From the NCBI RefSeq assembly GCF_004341375.1, contig NZ_SLXO01000003.1:310001-374000 (forward strand): DNA of 64,000 nt. The letters are read 5' to 3'. The DNA is from Rhodothalassium salexigens DSM 2132 (GTDB lineage Bacteria; Pseudomonadota; Alphaproteobacteria; Sphingomonadales; Rhodothalassiaceae). Positions 17,445-26,832 of this stretch are shown here, one piece after another. A model generated the notes under the pieces. That model worked only from the letters and a program-made list of their open reading frames with translations, was not told the origin of the DNA and did no database searches. How positions within the stretch are numbered: position 1 is the first letter of the stretch; every line of letters begins with the position of its first letter. The translations under genes and the position numbers were made by a program.

Positions 17445-18196
17445 GGGCAAATCTCGTCCAGGATGCGGGTGATGTGCCGGGCGCACTGATGGGCGCCGCG
17501 GCTGAGAATATCCAGATGGCCGAAGCCCGGCAGTACCTTGAGCCGGCCGTGGGGCAGGGCGGCGGCATAGGCCTCGCCGACCGCGGGCGGGGTTTCGGTG
17601 TCCTCGGCGCCATAGAGCAGCAGCACCGGGCAGTCGATGCCGGTGGCGGGTTCGGTGAGGTTTTCGTTGACCACCGCGACCAGCGTGGCGCGCAACGGCC
17701 CGGCCTGGGCATAGTCGGCGCTGCCGAAGCGCCGGCGCAGCCGCTCCTGCGTCGCCGGTCCGGCCAGCCGGCCCAGCTTGACCAGCCGTCCGATCGTCCA
17801 GGCGCGCAGCCGCCGGGGCCAGGGGCGCGGCGGCCGGATGCCGGCGCCGCCGATCAGCACCAGGGCGTCGCAGGCGGCGGCGTCGGCGGCGGCCAGGCGC
17901 ACCGCCACCCGCGCGCCAAAGGAATGGCCGATCAACACCCGCGGCCCGGTCTTGGGCCCCAGATGGGCGGCGAGCGCGGCGGCATAGTCGGCGCTGCCGG
18001 CGCCGGGCGCCAGCATGGGCGTGGCGCCGAAGCCCGGCAGATCCAGCAGCCGGTTGGTGGCGCGGGTTTCAAAACCGCGCGCCAGCCCCACCAGGCTGTC
18101 ATGGCTCAGGCCCCAGCCGTGCAGCCACACCATCTCCACCGGGCCCTGGCCCAGGGTGCGTTCGTAAAAGCGTGCCGGTGCGCGGTCGTCGGCCAC
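17441..18196 (-). CDS. Alpha/beta-fold hydrolase, 251 aa
   Basis: Serine hydrolase of the BioH/YcdJ-like fold. The oxyanion-hole turn is VWLHGWGLS near residue 24, the nucleophile is in VLIGHSFGARVAVRL, the acid is in YGAEDTETPP and the catalytic His is in PGFGHLDIL. There is no signal peptide, so it is cytosolic. Its stop overlaps the MurF-like ATG by four bases and its start is 6 bases downstream of the Ddl-like stop, indicating an operon of Ddl-like, hydrolase and MurF-like proteins. It resembles BioH superficially but has no other biotin genes around it; an esterase or peptidase function on the product of the two ligases is an inference. Confidence 0.85.
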   Translation of the reverse strand: MADDRAPARFYERTLGQGPVEMVWLHGWGLSHDSLVGLARGFETRATNRLLDLPGFGATPMLAPGAGSADYAAALAAHLGPKTGPRVLIGHSFGARVAVRLAAADAAACDALVLIGGAGIRPPRPWPRRLRAWTIGRLVKLGRLAGPATQERLRRRFGSADYAQAGPLRATLVAVVNENLTEPATGIDCPVLLLYGAEDTETPPAVGEAYAAALPHGRLKVLPGFGHLDILSRGAHQCARHITRILDEICP

Positions 18197-18202
18197 GGCG
18201 GC

Positions 18203-19438
18203 TCAGCCCCGGTTGAACAGCGTGGCCCCGCCGGCGTCGGCCTGGGTGCTGCCGCCGCGCCCGGCGGACAGCGCCTGGCCTTCGCGTACCAGGGTCTCGG
18301 CCAGGTCGGTGAAGCCGAGCGCGGGCGTAGCCGCCTGCCACAGATAATAAGCGAACGAGCCGGGGATGGTGTTGAGCTCGTTGAGCCAGATCTCGCCGGT
18401 CTCGCCATTGCACAGAAAGTCGACGCGCACCGAACCGGCCAGGTCGAACAGCGCGAACGCGGCGGCGGCGTCGCGGCGGATCTGCGCGGCTTGGGCGTCG
18501 GTCAACTCGTCGGGGTCGAGCGCCCGGCCGGCCGCCGCCATGCCCTCGCCCGGGCCGTCGTCGAGCTTCGGCCCGCCGCCGCCGGCGCGATACTTGGCCG
18601 CGAAGTCGAGCGTCGGGCCGTCGTGCAGCGGCCGTTCGATGGCCGAGGTGACGGGCCCGGTTTCGGTCGCCCGCACCGCCACATTGTATTCCACCAGATT
18701 GGCCACCAGGGGCTCCACCAGGGCGGCGTCGTCAAGCCGGAACGCCTTGGACAGCGCGGCCATCAGCGCGTCCATGTCGGCGGCCGGGGCGACCCCGACG
18801 CTCGACCCCAGGCGGCGCGGCTTGACCAGCAGCGGGAACGCCCAGCCGGGCATCTGCTGGTCGAGCGCCGCCTTGACCGGCTCTTCGCTCAGGAAGGTGC
18901 CGCGCCCCGGCCGGGCGACCAGCGCGTGGGGCAGGGTGGCGATATCGGTGGCGCCGAGCGCGCGCTTGGTGAAGTGCTTGTCCATGGTGGCGGCGGCGCC
19001 GAGCGGCCGGCAGCCGGCGTAAGGCACGCGCAGGAATTCGAACAGGCCCTGGATGGTGCCGTCCTCGCCGTTCGAGCCGTGCAGCGCCGGCACCGCCACG
19101 TCGAAGCCGATGGTCTCCACCTTCGACCGGCCCATCAGCCCCTTGCGCGCCACCATCAGCCCCGGTCGGTCCCCGAGCGCGGTGCCCACCGGCAGGGTCA
19201 CCGGTTCGATGCCCAGGGCCTCGGGCTCGCCGCTCAAGGGATAGCTCGACCGGCGGCGCAGCGCCTCGCCGCACCACCATTGGCCCTGCGGGTCGATATA
19301 GACGGCCAGGGGCTCGAACAACTCGGTGTCGAGGGCGTCGAGGAATTGCAACCCGGTCAGGATCGACACGTCGTGTTCGACGCTGCGGCCGCCGAAGAAG
19401 ACGGCGACGGTGGTCTTGGGGGCGGGCGCTGTCGCCAT
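18203..19438 (-). CDS. D-alanine-D-alanine ligase-like ATP-grasp protein, 411 aa
   Basis: ATP-grasp enzyme with the full Ddl layout. The N-terminal TVAVFFGGRSVEHDVSIL contains the Ddl loop Glu; HGSNGEDGTIQGLFEFL and PYAGCRPLGAAATMDKHFTKRAL follow. The ATP-grasp segment FPLLVKPRRLGSSVGV, the VEYNVAV plus LDFAAKY block and the Mg-binding NELNTIPGSF are retained. At 411 aa it is longer than DdlB (about 305) and VanA-type ligases (about 345), with extra residues near the C-terminal third. The ATG at 19438 is preferred over a GTG at 19447. It leads the operon with the hydrolase and the MurF-like ligase; a canonical ddl and murF in a dcw cluster elsewhere would make this a paralogue. Confidence 0.87.
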   Translation of the reverse strand: MATAPAPKTTVAVFFGGRSVEHDVSILTGLQFLDALDTELFEPLAVYIDPQGQWWCGEALRRRSSYPLSGEPEALGIEPVTLPVGTALGDRPGLMVARKGLMGRSKVETIGFDVAVPALHGSNGEDGTIQGLFEFLRVPYAGCRPLGAAATMDKHFTKRALGATDIATLPHALVARPGRGTFLSEEPVKAALDQQMPGWAFPLLVKPRRLGSSVGVAPAADMDALMAALSKAFRLDDAALVEPLVANLVEYNVAVRATETGPVTSAIERPLHDGPTLDFAAKYRAGGGGPKLDDGPGEGMAAAGRALDPDELTDAQAAQIRRDAAAAFALFDLAGSVRVDFLCNGETGEIWLNELNTIPGSFAYYLWQAATPALGFTDLAETLVREGQALSAGRGGSTQADAGGATLFNRG

Positions 19439-19660
19439 GGACTTCACTCACTGGTTTCGAGAAAACAGGCGCCTTCGTCATAGCGAATTGACGCGGCGGA
19501 ACAAAGGCCCGATGGCGGCGCCCGCATGACGGCGCCGGGGCGGGCCCGCGGCGCGCTTTCGCCGGCCCCGGCGATGGTCTATACCCGCGAGCCCGAGGGG
19601 CGCGCTTCGGGGCTGCCTGCCATCGCCGCTTTTCACCGCCGCTTTTCGACGAGATCGCCC

Positions 19661-20443
19661 ATGCGTTCCTTTCTGTTCGCCCTGATCTATTTCCCGCTGA
19701 CGGTCCTGTGGACCCTGTCGCTGTTTCCCCTGGTGCTGTTGCCGAGCGACAAGCCCCTGGTGCGCTGGGTGATCGCGTGGATGGATACGGTATTGTGGCT
19801 GGCGCGCACCATCGTCGGCATTCGTATCGAGTATCGCGGCTGGGAGCGGCTGCCCGACGACCGGGCCTATGTGTTCCTGGCCAAGCATATGAGCTATCTG
19901 GACGTGATCGCGGTGTTCCGGCGCCTGCCAACCCTGACCGCGCTGGCCAAGACGGAGCTGTTCTCGATCCCGGTGATCGGGCTGATCCTGAAAAAGCTGG
20001 AGGTGGTGCGCGTCGACCGGGGCTCGGGGCGTGCGCACGAGCAGATGCCCCGGGTGATCGACCGGGTGGTGGCGACCCGCCGGCCGCTCCTGGTCTATCC
20101 CGAAGGCACCCGCGCCCGCCCGGGCGAGCGGCGGCCGCTGCGCTCGGGCGCCTATCACCTGCAACTGGGCGGGCGCCTGCCGGTCTATCCGGTGGCGACC
20201 AATTCGGGTCTGCACTGGCCCAAGAAGGATCTGCGCAAGCGCCCCGGCACCGTGGTCGTCGCGGTGGGCGAGCCGATCCCGCCCGGTCTGCCCAAGGACG
20301 CCTTCATGGCCGAGGTGGAGGCGCGGGTGATCGAGGCGTCGGACCAACTGATGCGCGAGGTCGACGGCGTCGACCCGGCCGCCTTGCCGGGCGCCGACCC
20401 GCGCGAACGCTCGCTCGCCCGGCCCGGTCGCGGCGGGCGCTAG
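19661..20443 (+). CDS. plsC: 1-acyl-sn-glycerol-3-phosphate acyltransferase, 260 aa
   Basis: Converts lysophosphatidic acid to phosphatidic acid at the inner membrane. The ATG at 19661 yields MRSFLFALIYFPLTVLW, the first membrane helix; earlier in-frame codons are unlikely. The catalytic H-x4-D motif is KHMSYLD (His76, Asp81); the substrate-binding loop is LVYPEGTRA (residues 144-152), followed by GAYHLQLGGRLPVYPV. It is divergent from the Ddl-like operon (223-base spacer) and lies upstream of cysE. Other PlsC-domain proteins with different acceptors cannot be excluded. Confidence 0.9.
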   Translation: MRSFLFALIYFPLTVLWTLSLFPLVLLPSDKPLVRWVIAWMDTVLWLARTIVGIRIEYRGWERLPDDRAYVFLAKHMSYLDVIAVFRRLPTLTALAKTELFSIPVIGLILKKLEVVRVDRGSGRAHEQMPRVIDRVVATRRPLLVYPEGTRARPGERRPLRSGAYHLQLGGRLPVYPVATNSGLHWPKKDLRKRPGTVVVAVGEPIPPGLPKDAFMAEVEARVIEASDQLMREVDGVDPAALPGADPRERSLARPGRGGR

Positions 20444-20519
20444 GCGCTGCGCCCTTGTCAGCGGCGCTGCCGGCGCTTAACTCAAGGTGCACCCCATTCG
20501 CCATGACGGAGCATCGCCC

Positions 20520-21386
20520 ATGCCCGTATCGCTGCCCAACCGGCTGGATTTGAGCCCCATCGCCCGCCGGCTTCAGGACCATTACAGCGCCTTCGGACAC
20601 ATCCCCAATCTGACCCTCGCCGAAGCCGGGCGGTTTCTGACCGACTGCATGGCGTTGATGTTTCCCCATTTCGCCGACCACAAGCACCAGTCGGGCCCCG
20701 AACTCGAAGCCCGGCTGATGACCCTGGCCGGCCGGCTGCGCTTCATTTTGTGTGAGGTGCGACCGGAGAATTGCCCCCGGACCGACCAGATCGTCTCGGA
20801 CTTCATCGAGGCGCTGCCCGACATTGCCGAGGAAATCCGCCTCGACGCCCAGGCGATCCTGGACAATGACCCGGCGGCGGCGTCGATCAACGAGGTGATC
20901 TTGGCCTATCCGGGCCTGCGCGCGGTCGCTGCCTATCGGGTGGCGCATCGCCTGGTGCGTCACGGCGTCGGTGAGTTTCCGCGCCTGGTGGCCGAATTCG
21001 CCCACAAGGAGACCGGCGTCGATATCAACCCGACCGCCGAGATCGGCCGCTCGCTGTTCCTTGACCACGGCACCGGCATCGTCATCGGCGGCACCGCGGT
21101 GATCGGCGACAATGTGAAGATCTATCAGGGCGTCACCCTCGGCGCCCTGCGGGTCCGGCGCAGCGAATGCGCCAAGAAGCGCCACCCGACCATCGAGGAC
21201 AATGTGACCATCTATGCCAATGCCACCATCCTGGGCGGCGAAACGGTGGTCGGGCGCAACAGCGTCATCGGCGGCAATGTGTGGCTGACCAAGTCGCTGC
21301 CCGCCGACTCGGTGTTGATGTACAAGTCCGGCCTGCAAGGGTTCGCCGAACCCGACGCCGAGAGCGCCGACCATTACTCGATCTAA
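20520..21386 (+). CDS. cysE: Serine O-acetyltransferase, 288 aa
   Basis: Transfers acetyl from acetyl-CoA to serine, the entry step of cysteine synthesis. An N-terminal helical domain (about residues 1-150) precedes a left-handed beta-helix of hexapeptide repeats ([39 protein letters not shown], with the catalytic His in FLDHGTG). A further strand is [17 protein letters not shown]. The ATG at 20520 follows GGAG at 20508-20511. The N-terminal domain resembles the EpsC-type (trimeric plant/Bacillus-like) family rather than the E. coli type. cysK follows 71 bases downstream. Confidence 0.93.
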   Translation: MPVSLPNRLDLSPIARRLQDHYSAFGHIPNLTLAEAGRFLTDCMALMFPHFADHKHQSGPELEARLMTLAGRLRFILCEVRPENCPRTDQIVSDFIEALPDIAEEIRLDAQAILDNDPAAASINEVILAYPGLRAVAAYRVAHRLVRHGVGEFPRLVAEFAHKETGVDINPTAEIGRSLFLDHGTGIVIGGTAVIGDNVKIYQGVTLGALRVRRSECAKKRHPTIEDNVTIYANATILGGETVVGRNSVIGGNVWLTKSLPADSVLMYKSGLQGFAEPDAESADHYSI

Positions 21387-21457
21387 GGCGCGGACCGGGG
21401 CCGGCCGTGAAACGAGCCGCCCGCCCGCCCGAGCCATTCTTGAAGGGGAGAGCAACG

Positions 21458-22378
<921 letters not shown>

Positions 22379-22423
22379 TCCGGCACGCGCCGGCCCCCGA
22401 GCGATGTCGGGGCGGGCTCAGAA

Positions 22424-22467
22424 CGACCTCGGGGCGACCTCGGGGCGAGGTCGCGGCGACCTTGGGG
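22424..22467. repeat. Four 11-bp tandem repeats in the cysK-marR spacer
   Basis: Units start at 22424, 22435, 22446 and 22457. The first two are identical (CGACCTCGGGG), the third is CGAGGTCGCGG and the fourth CGACCTTGGGG. The spacer between the convergent cysK and marR genes contains nothing else recognisable. Confidence 0.7.
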
Positions 22468-22521
22468 GCGGCGTCGGCCGGCGTCGCCCGGCTGTCTCGG
22501 CGGCGCAGGGCCGGGCGCGGC

Positions 22522-22971
22522 CTAGCCGCGCGCCAGGGCGTCGAGCGTGTCGAGCACGGTGTCCCAGTCGGCGTCGTCGGCGCGGGCGCGGGCCTCGTTC
22601 TGCGCCTCGATCCACAACGGGATTGCCTGGCGCAGCTTGTCGACCCCGGCGTCGGTCAGGTGCACCAGCTTGTGCCGGCCTTCGCCCATCTGGAAGGCCA
22701 GCAGCCCGCGCGCCTCAAGCGGTTTGAGGTTCCGCGACAGGGTCGACTTCTCCATCACCAGAAGGTCGGCCAGTCGCGACAGGGTCGCCGAGCCGTGATA
22801 GGCCAGTTCCAGCAGGATCACCAACTGGGTGGCGCGCAGGCCGCAGGGGTCCAATATCTCGTCATAGCGGCGGGTCACCGACCGGGTGGCGCGGCGGAGC
22901 GCAATGCACGCGCAATTCTCCCGCCCCAAACGGATGCGTTCCTTTTCGCCGGGAGAGAAGGCTTGGGACAT
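22522..22971 (-). CDS. MarR-family transcriptional regulator, 149 aa
   Basis: Winged-helix repressor family. The ATG at 22971 gives MSQAFSPGEKERIRLGRENCAC; 23 further in-frame codons upstream overlap the apparent promoter and are rejected. The winged helix is seen as ILDPCGLRATQLVILLELAYHGSATLSRLADLLVMEKSTLSRNLKPLEARGLLAFQMG, with the wing in GRHKLVHLTDAG, and a C-terminal dimerisation helix. Cys residues at about 18 and 20 (ENCACIAL) could sense redox or electrophiles, as in MarR proteins of the OhrR or DUF type, but this is not shown. It is divergent from pmbA with a 166-base spacer that carries a small palindrome. Confidence 0.88.
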   Translation of the reverse strand: MSQAFSPGEKERIRLGRENCACIALRRATRSVTRRYDEILDPCGLRATQLVILLELAYHGSATLSRLADLLVMEKSTLSRNLKPLEARGLLAFQMGEGRHKLVHLTDAGVDKLRQAIPLWIEAQNEARARADDADWDTVLDTLDALARG

Positions 22972-22998
22972 GACCGGGCCTCGCGGTTGGTGGCAGGT

Positions 22999-23009
22999 GA
23001 TATGATATC
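22999..23009. promoter_or_regulatory. Candidate operator of the MarR regulator
   Basis: The 11-bp palindrome GATATGATATC lies 28-38 bases upstream of the marR ATG in an AT-rich patch. A TTGACA hexamer is at 23034-23039, reading toward pmbA. MarR proteins bind such short palindromes, but no experiment or second copy supports this one. Confidence 0.35.
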
Positions 23010-23137
23010 GCGTGTACTTGGGATGCAGATGCATTGACACTACGTAAGACTAGCAGGGCAGCGCCCGGGCCGGCAAGGTCGATGGACAGGCCATCGGCCC
23101 TGGTCTATGCCCGGTTGAGGCACGAAAGGAAGACCGC

Positions 23138-24511
23138 ATGACCGATACCCCCGTGGCCGACCGCCGCAGCGACAGCGCCGATCTGACCGACCTGGTGGCC
23201 GAGGCGCTCGACCGGGTTCTCGCCGCCGGCGCCGACAGCGCCGATGTGATCGCCAGCGCCGACCGGGCGTTGAGCGCCCATGTGCGTCTGGGCTCGTTGG
23301 AGAGCGTCGAGCGGGCCGAGCAGCGGGAATTGGGCGTGCGGGCGTTCGTCGGCCAGCGCCAGGCGACGGTGGCGACCGCCAAGGTGGACGCCGAGACGCT
23401 GGCCACGGTGGCCGAGCGCGCGGTGGCCATGGCGCGCCAGGCACCCGAGGACGCCTATGCCGGCCTGTCGCCCGACGGCTGGACCCGCGACACCGACAGC
23501 AGCGGCCTCGACCTCTACGACGCCACCGACCCCGACGCCGACACCCTGGCCGACCGCTCGCGCGCGGCCGAAGACACCGCCCGCGGCTTCGACGGCATCA
23601 CCAATGCCGAGGGTGCCGAGACCGTGGCCACCCATCGCCAGGTCGCCCTGGCCACCAGCGCCGGCTTCGCGGGCAGCTATTGGGGCAGCAGTTTCTCGCT
23701 CTATGTGTCGACGCTGGCGGGCGCGGACGACGCCATGGTGCGCGACTATGCGTTCACCCGCGCGCGCCACTGGGACGATCTGGACGCCGCCGAGGCGGTC
23801 GGCCGGCTCGCCGCCGAGCGCACCCTGGCGCGGCGCAACGCCCGCAAGGTGGGCTCGCAGAAGGTGCCGGTGGTGTTCGACGCCCGCGTCGCCCACTCGC
23901 TGTTGGGCCATCTGGCGCAGGCGATCAACGGCGCGTCGGTGGCGCGCGGCACCAGCTTCCTGGCCGACAAGAGGGGCGAGCGGGTGTTCGCCCCCGGCGT
24001 GCGCGTGGTCGACGACCCGCACCGGGTGCGCGGGCTCAAGTCGCGGCCGTTCGACGGCGAGGGTCTGGCGACCCGGCAGCGCGCGCTGATCGACGACGGC
24101 GTGCTCACCGGCTGGCTGTTGAACCTGTCGCACGCCCGGCAATTGGGGCTGGAGCCCACCGGCAACGCGTCGCGCGGCATCGGCGGGCCGCCGGGGGCGG
24201 GGGCCAGTAACCTTTACCTAACCCCTGGCGACCACACTCCGGCCGAGTTGATCGCCGACATCGCGTCGGGTCTCTATGTGACGGAGTTGATGGGCATGGG
24301 GGTGAACCCGGTCACCGGCGATTATTCGCGCGGCGCGGCGGGCTTCTGGATCGAGAACGGCCAGATCGCCTATCCGGTCCATGAAGTGACCATCGCCGGC
24401 AATCTCAAGGACATGTTCGCCAGCCTGACGCCGGCCAATGACCTGACCTTCCTGTGGGGTACCGACGCGCCGACGGTGCGCATCGACGCCATGGCCGTGG
24501 CGGGCACATGA
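23138..24511 (+). CDS. pmbA: TldE/PmbA family metalloprotease-associated protein, 457 aa
   Basis: PmbA (TldE) is the non-catalytic partner of TldD in a heterodimer that matures microcins or degrades unfolded peptides. The N-terminal domain (ADVIASADRALSAHVRLGSLESVERAEQRELGVRAFVG) and the C-terminal domain (NLYLTPGDHTPAELIADIASGLYVTELMGMGVNPVTGDYSRGAAGFWIENGQ) match the family. The TldD zinc motif HExxxH is absent, as expected for PmbA. The cysQ ATG overlaps its stop (ATGA, 24508-24511). tldD is not in this window. Confidence 0.92.
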   Translation: MTDTPVADRRSDSADLTDLVAEALDRVLAAGADSADVIASADRALSAHVRLGSLESVERAEQRELGVRAFVGQRQATVATAKVDAETLATVAERAVAMARQAPEDAYAGLSPDGWTRDTDSSGLDLYDATDPDADTLADRSRAAEDTARGFDGITNAEGAETVATHRQVALATSAGFAGSYWGSSFSLYVSTLAGADDAMVRDYAFTRARHWDDLDAAEAVGRLAAERTLARRNARKVGSQKVPVVFDARVAHSLLGHLAQAINGASVARGTSFLADKRGERVFAPGVRVVDDPHRVRGLKSRPFDGEGLATRQRALIDDGVLTGWLLNLSHARQLGLEPTGNASRGIGGPPGAGASNLYLTPGDHTPAELIADIASGLYVTELMGMGVNPVTGDYSRGAAGFWIENGQIAYPVHEVTIAGNLKDMFASLTPANDLTFLWGTDAPTVRIDAMAVAGT

Positions 24512-25362
24512 GCACGCGGCCGGCGCCGACCGATCTGCCGCCGCTCGCGGACGAAACCCGCCTGATGGCCGAGGCGGTGCGCAAGGCCGGCCGGGTGGCG
24601 CTCGGCTATTTCCGGCATCGCCCGAAGATGTGGGAGAAGCGCCCGAACGATCCGGTCAGCGAGGCCGATCTGGCGGTCAACGAGTCGCTGCGCGAGACGC
24701 TCGGCCGGATGCGGCCCGATTATGGCTGGCTGTCGGAGGAAGACGCCGACGACACCGCCCGGCTCGGCGCCCGGCGCACCTGGGTGGTGGACCCCATCGA
24801 CGGTACGCGCGCGTTTCTTCAGGGCCGGGACTGTTTCGTGGTCTCGGCGGCGCTGGTCGAAGACGGGCGCCCGGTGGCCGCAGCGATCTGCCGGCCCACC
24901 CATGACGACCTCTACAGCGCCTGGCGCGGTGGCGGGGCGTGGCTGAACGACCGCGCTATTCGCGTGTCGGACACCGACCGGCTGGACGACGCGCGCATCC
25001 TCGGCGACGAGGACTGGATGCACTCCAAGCGGTTGTGGCCGGTGCCGTGGCCGCGGCTGCGCTGCCGGGGCGACTGCAACGCCATCGCCCTGCGCATCTG
25101 CCTGGTGGCCGCCGGCGACTATGACGCCACCGTGTCGCTGCGGCCCAGCAACGATTGGGACGTGGCGGCGGCGGAATTGATTCTCGAAGAAGCCGGCGGC
25201 GTGTGCATCACCGGCATGAAGCACCCCCACGCCTATAACGGCCCGAAGCCCAAACCGCCGTTCGTGGTCGCCGCCGCGCCGGGGGTGAGCGACGCGGTCA
25301 TGGCGCGGATGGTGCCGGCGCTCGAACGGCGCGCCGAGCGCAAGGCCAAGGGGCGCAACTGA
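24508..25362 (+). CDS. cysQ: 3'(2'),5'-bisphosphate nucleotidase CysQ / inositol monophosphatase family, 284 aa
   Basis: Metal-dependent phosphatase of the IMPase superfamily. Motifs: PVSEADLAVNESLR, WVVDPIDGTRAFLQGRDCFVVSAALV (metal-binding D-P-I-D-G-T) and SNDWDVAAAELILEEAGG. CysQ removes adenosine 3',5'-bisphosphate formed in sulfate assimilation. Histidinol-phosphate phosphatase and fructose-bisphosphatase-like members share these motifs; the length and the FLQGRDCFVV variant fit CysQ or HisN-like enzymes. It is coupled to pmbA through the ATGA overlap, an arrangement commonly seen in alphaproteobacteria. Confidence 0.85.
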   Translation: MSTRPAPTDLPPLADETRLMAEAVRKAGRVALGYFRHRPKMWEKRPNDPVSEADLAVNESLRETLGRMRPDYGWLSEEDADDTARLGARRTWVVDPIDGTRAFLQGRDCFVVSAALVEDGRPVAAAICRPTHDDLYSAWRGGGAWLNDRAIRVSDTDRLDDARILGDEDWMHSKRLWPVPWPRLRCRGDCNAIALRICLVAAGDYDATVSLRPSNDWDVAAAELILEEAGGVCITGMKHPHAYNGPKPKPPFVVAAAPGVSDAVMARMVPALERRAERKAKGRN

Positions 25363-25411
25363 TCCGCAACGGCGGTCGCTGGGCCACTCACCGTGGCCGC
25401 CAGAGCGGCGC

Positions 25412-26191
25412 TTAGAAGTACAGCCGCAGCGCGGCGACGGCGCGTGCGCGCCCAAGCCGGCCGCGCGGGCCCTGGGCGCCGCTGGTATCCACATAGCGCA
25501 GGCTCAATTCGGCCGGGCCGCGGCTGGCGGCAAACCCGGCGAACCAGTCGCCGCGCCCGGTGCGGCCGCCGTCGTCGCCCTTGACCGCGCTATAGCCGCC
25601 GCCGGCCAGCACGGTCAGCCAGGGCAGCCTTGGCACCGGCACCTGCAGCTCGGCGAAGGGGTAGGCGACCAGCCCATCGGGGTCCGACCAGCGCCCGTCG
25701 GGCGCCAGCGACAGCCCGCCGCGCACATAAACGAGCCCGATATCGCGGGCGACGCTGACCCGGGTGTCCACATAGGCGCGGCTCGACCCCTCGCCGTGGA
25801 AGCTGTCGGCATAGACCGTGACGCTCAGGTCATAGGCACCGCCCAGTCGTCGCGCCCAGCCCGCATAGCCCGACACCTGCGCGTTGCGGCCGTCCAGGTC
25901 GCGCACATAGCCGCCCTGGACGCCCATGAACAACTCGCCCGCCCGGCCGGTAAGCGTCCGCGCGGCTTCCAGGGCGGCAACGCCGGTGGCGCCCCGGTCG
26001 GACAGCGACAGGCCGCGCTCGTCGCGGTCGCTCATCGCCGCCAGATCGCCGAGCACGGTCCAACGGTCCTGGGCTGCGGCCGGCGCGCCGGCCGCGACCA
26101 GGGTGGCGAAAAGGCTGACGCTCAGGGCGCGCGCGATGACGGTGGCGCCGGTCGACGCCGCGCGCCGGGGCCCGGTCGCCCGATCGGTCAT
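25412..26191 (-). CDS. Putative outer-membrane beta-barrel protein (TorF-like), 259 aa
   Basis: An N-terminal signal peptide is visible (ATVIARALSVSLFATLVAAGAPAAAQ, cleavage after AAA-Q). The mature part alternates short beta-strand segments, for example AGELFMGVQGGYVRDL, VSGYAGWARRLGGAYDLSVTVYADSF, GLVYVRGGLSLAPDGRW and AELSLRYVDTS, and the last residue is Phe after LRLY, the typical outer-membrane insertion signature. The layout resembles the TorF (TIGR02001, gcw_chp) family but motif similarity is modest. Its ATG overlaps the stop of the preceding lipoprotein (ATGA, 26188-26191), so it is the last gene of the MCE operon; an exit-port role is inference only. Confidence 0.72.
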   Translation of the reverse strand: MTDRATGPRRAASTGATVIARALSVSLFATLVAAGAPAAAQDRWTVLGDLAAMSDRDERGLSLSDRGATGVAALEAARTLTGRAGELFMGVQGGYVRDLDGRNAQVSGYAGWARRLGGAYDLSVTVYADSFHGEGSSRAYVDTRVSVARDIGLVYVRGGLSLAPDGRWSDPDGLVAYPFAELQVPVPRLPWLTVLAGGGYSAVKGDDGGRTGRGDWFAGFAASRGPAELSLRYVDTSGAQGPRGRLGRARAVAALRLYF

Positions 26192-26832
26192 GGGGCCGGT
26201 GCCATTTCGGCGGTCAGCCAGGCTTCGAGGTCGGCGGTGATCCGGTCCATGGCGCCGTCGAAGGCGTCGACGATGGCGCCGGCGCGTTTGTTGTCGGCGC
26301 TGCGCTCGGCGCTGAACACCCGGTCGGCCAGCAACACCACCGGGCCGTTGCGCAACAGGGTGGCGGTCAGGCGGATGTCGACCCGGGGGGTGTCATGCAC
26401 CTCGGCATAGAAGCGCTCCACATCAATGCGCAGGCGATAGTCGGCCTGGATGTCGATGTCCTCGCGCCCGTCGATGCCCTTGATCGGGCCGGCCCGGCGC
26501 AGCGCGCTGACCAGATAGCGGCGCAGCAGGTCGGGGGTGCGGTCGGTCCAGCGGGCGCCGTCGATGAAGTTGATCCGGTTGTCGTCGGCGCGCACGGCGA
26601 TGTCGCTGCCGGCCAATTCGCCGGGCACGCTGGGCGTTTCCACCAGCACCACCCGGGCGGGCGCGATGGCGCTCGGGCCGCGGTCCTGGCTCGGTGGGCT
26701 CAGGCGATAGAAATCGGGCGGCTGGCCCTGGCCGGGTAATTCAACCAGCGGATTGCAGCCGGCCAGCACCATCAGGCCCGCCAGCCCGGCCACGCCGGCC
26801 AGAGTGGAAAGACGCCATACGCGACAGGTCAT
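26188..26832 (-). CDS. ABC-type transport auxiliary lipoprotein (PqiC/MlaB-like partner), 214 aa
   Basis: An N-terminal lipoprotein signal ends in LMVLAGC (lipobox), so the mature protein begins at Cys about residue 26 and would be anchored by the Lgt encoded in this window. The body matches the PqiC-like DUF330 family: YRLSPP, ARVVLVETPSVPGELAGSDIAVR, INFIDGARWTDRTPDLLRRYLV and the repeated strand-helix pattern to the end. These proteins form the outer-membrane end of MCE transporters. The ATG overlaps the mlaD stop by four bases and its own stop overlaps the barrel gene. Confidence 0.88.
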   Translation of the reverse strand: MTCRVWRLSTLAGVAGLAGLMVLAGCNPLVELPGQGQPPDFYRLSPPSQDRGPSAIAPARVVLVETPSVPGELAGSDIAVRADDNRINFIDGARWTDRTPDLLRRYLVSALRRAGPIKGIDGREDIDIQADYRLRIDVERFYAEVHDTPRVDIRLTATLLRNGPVVLLADRVFSAERSADNKRAGAIVDAFDGAMDRITADLEAWLTAEMAPAP

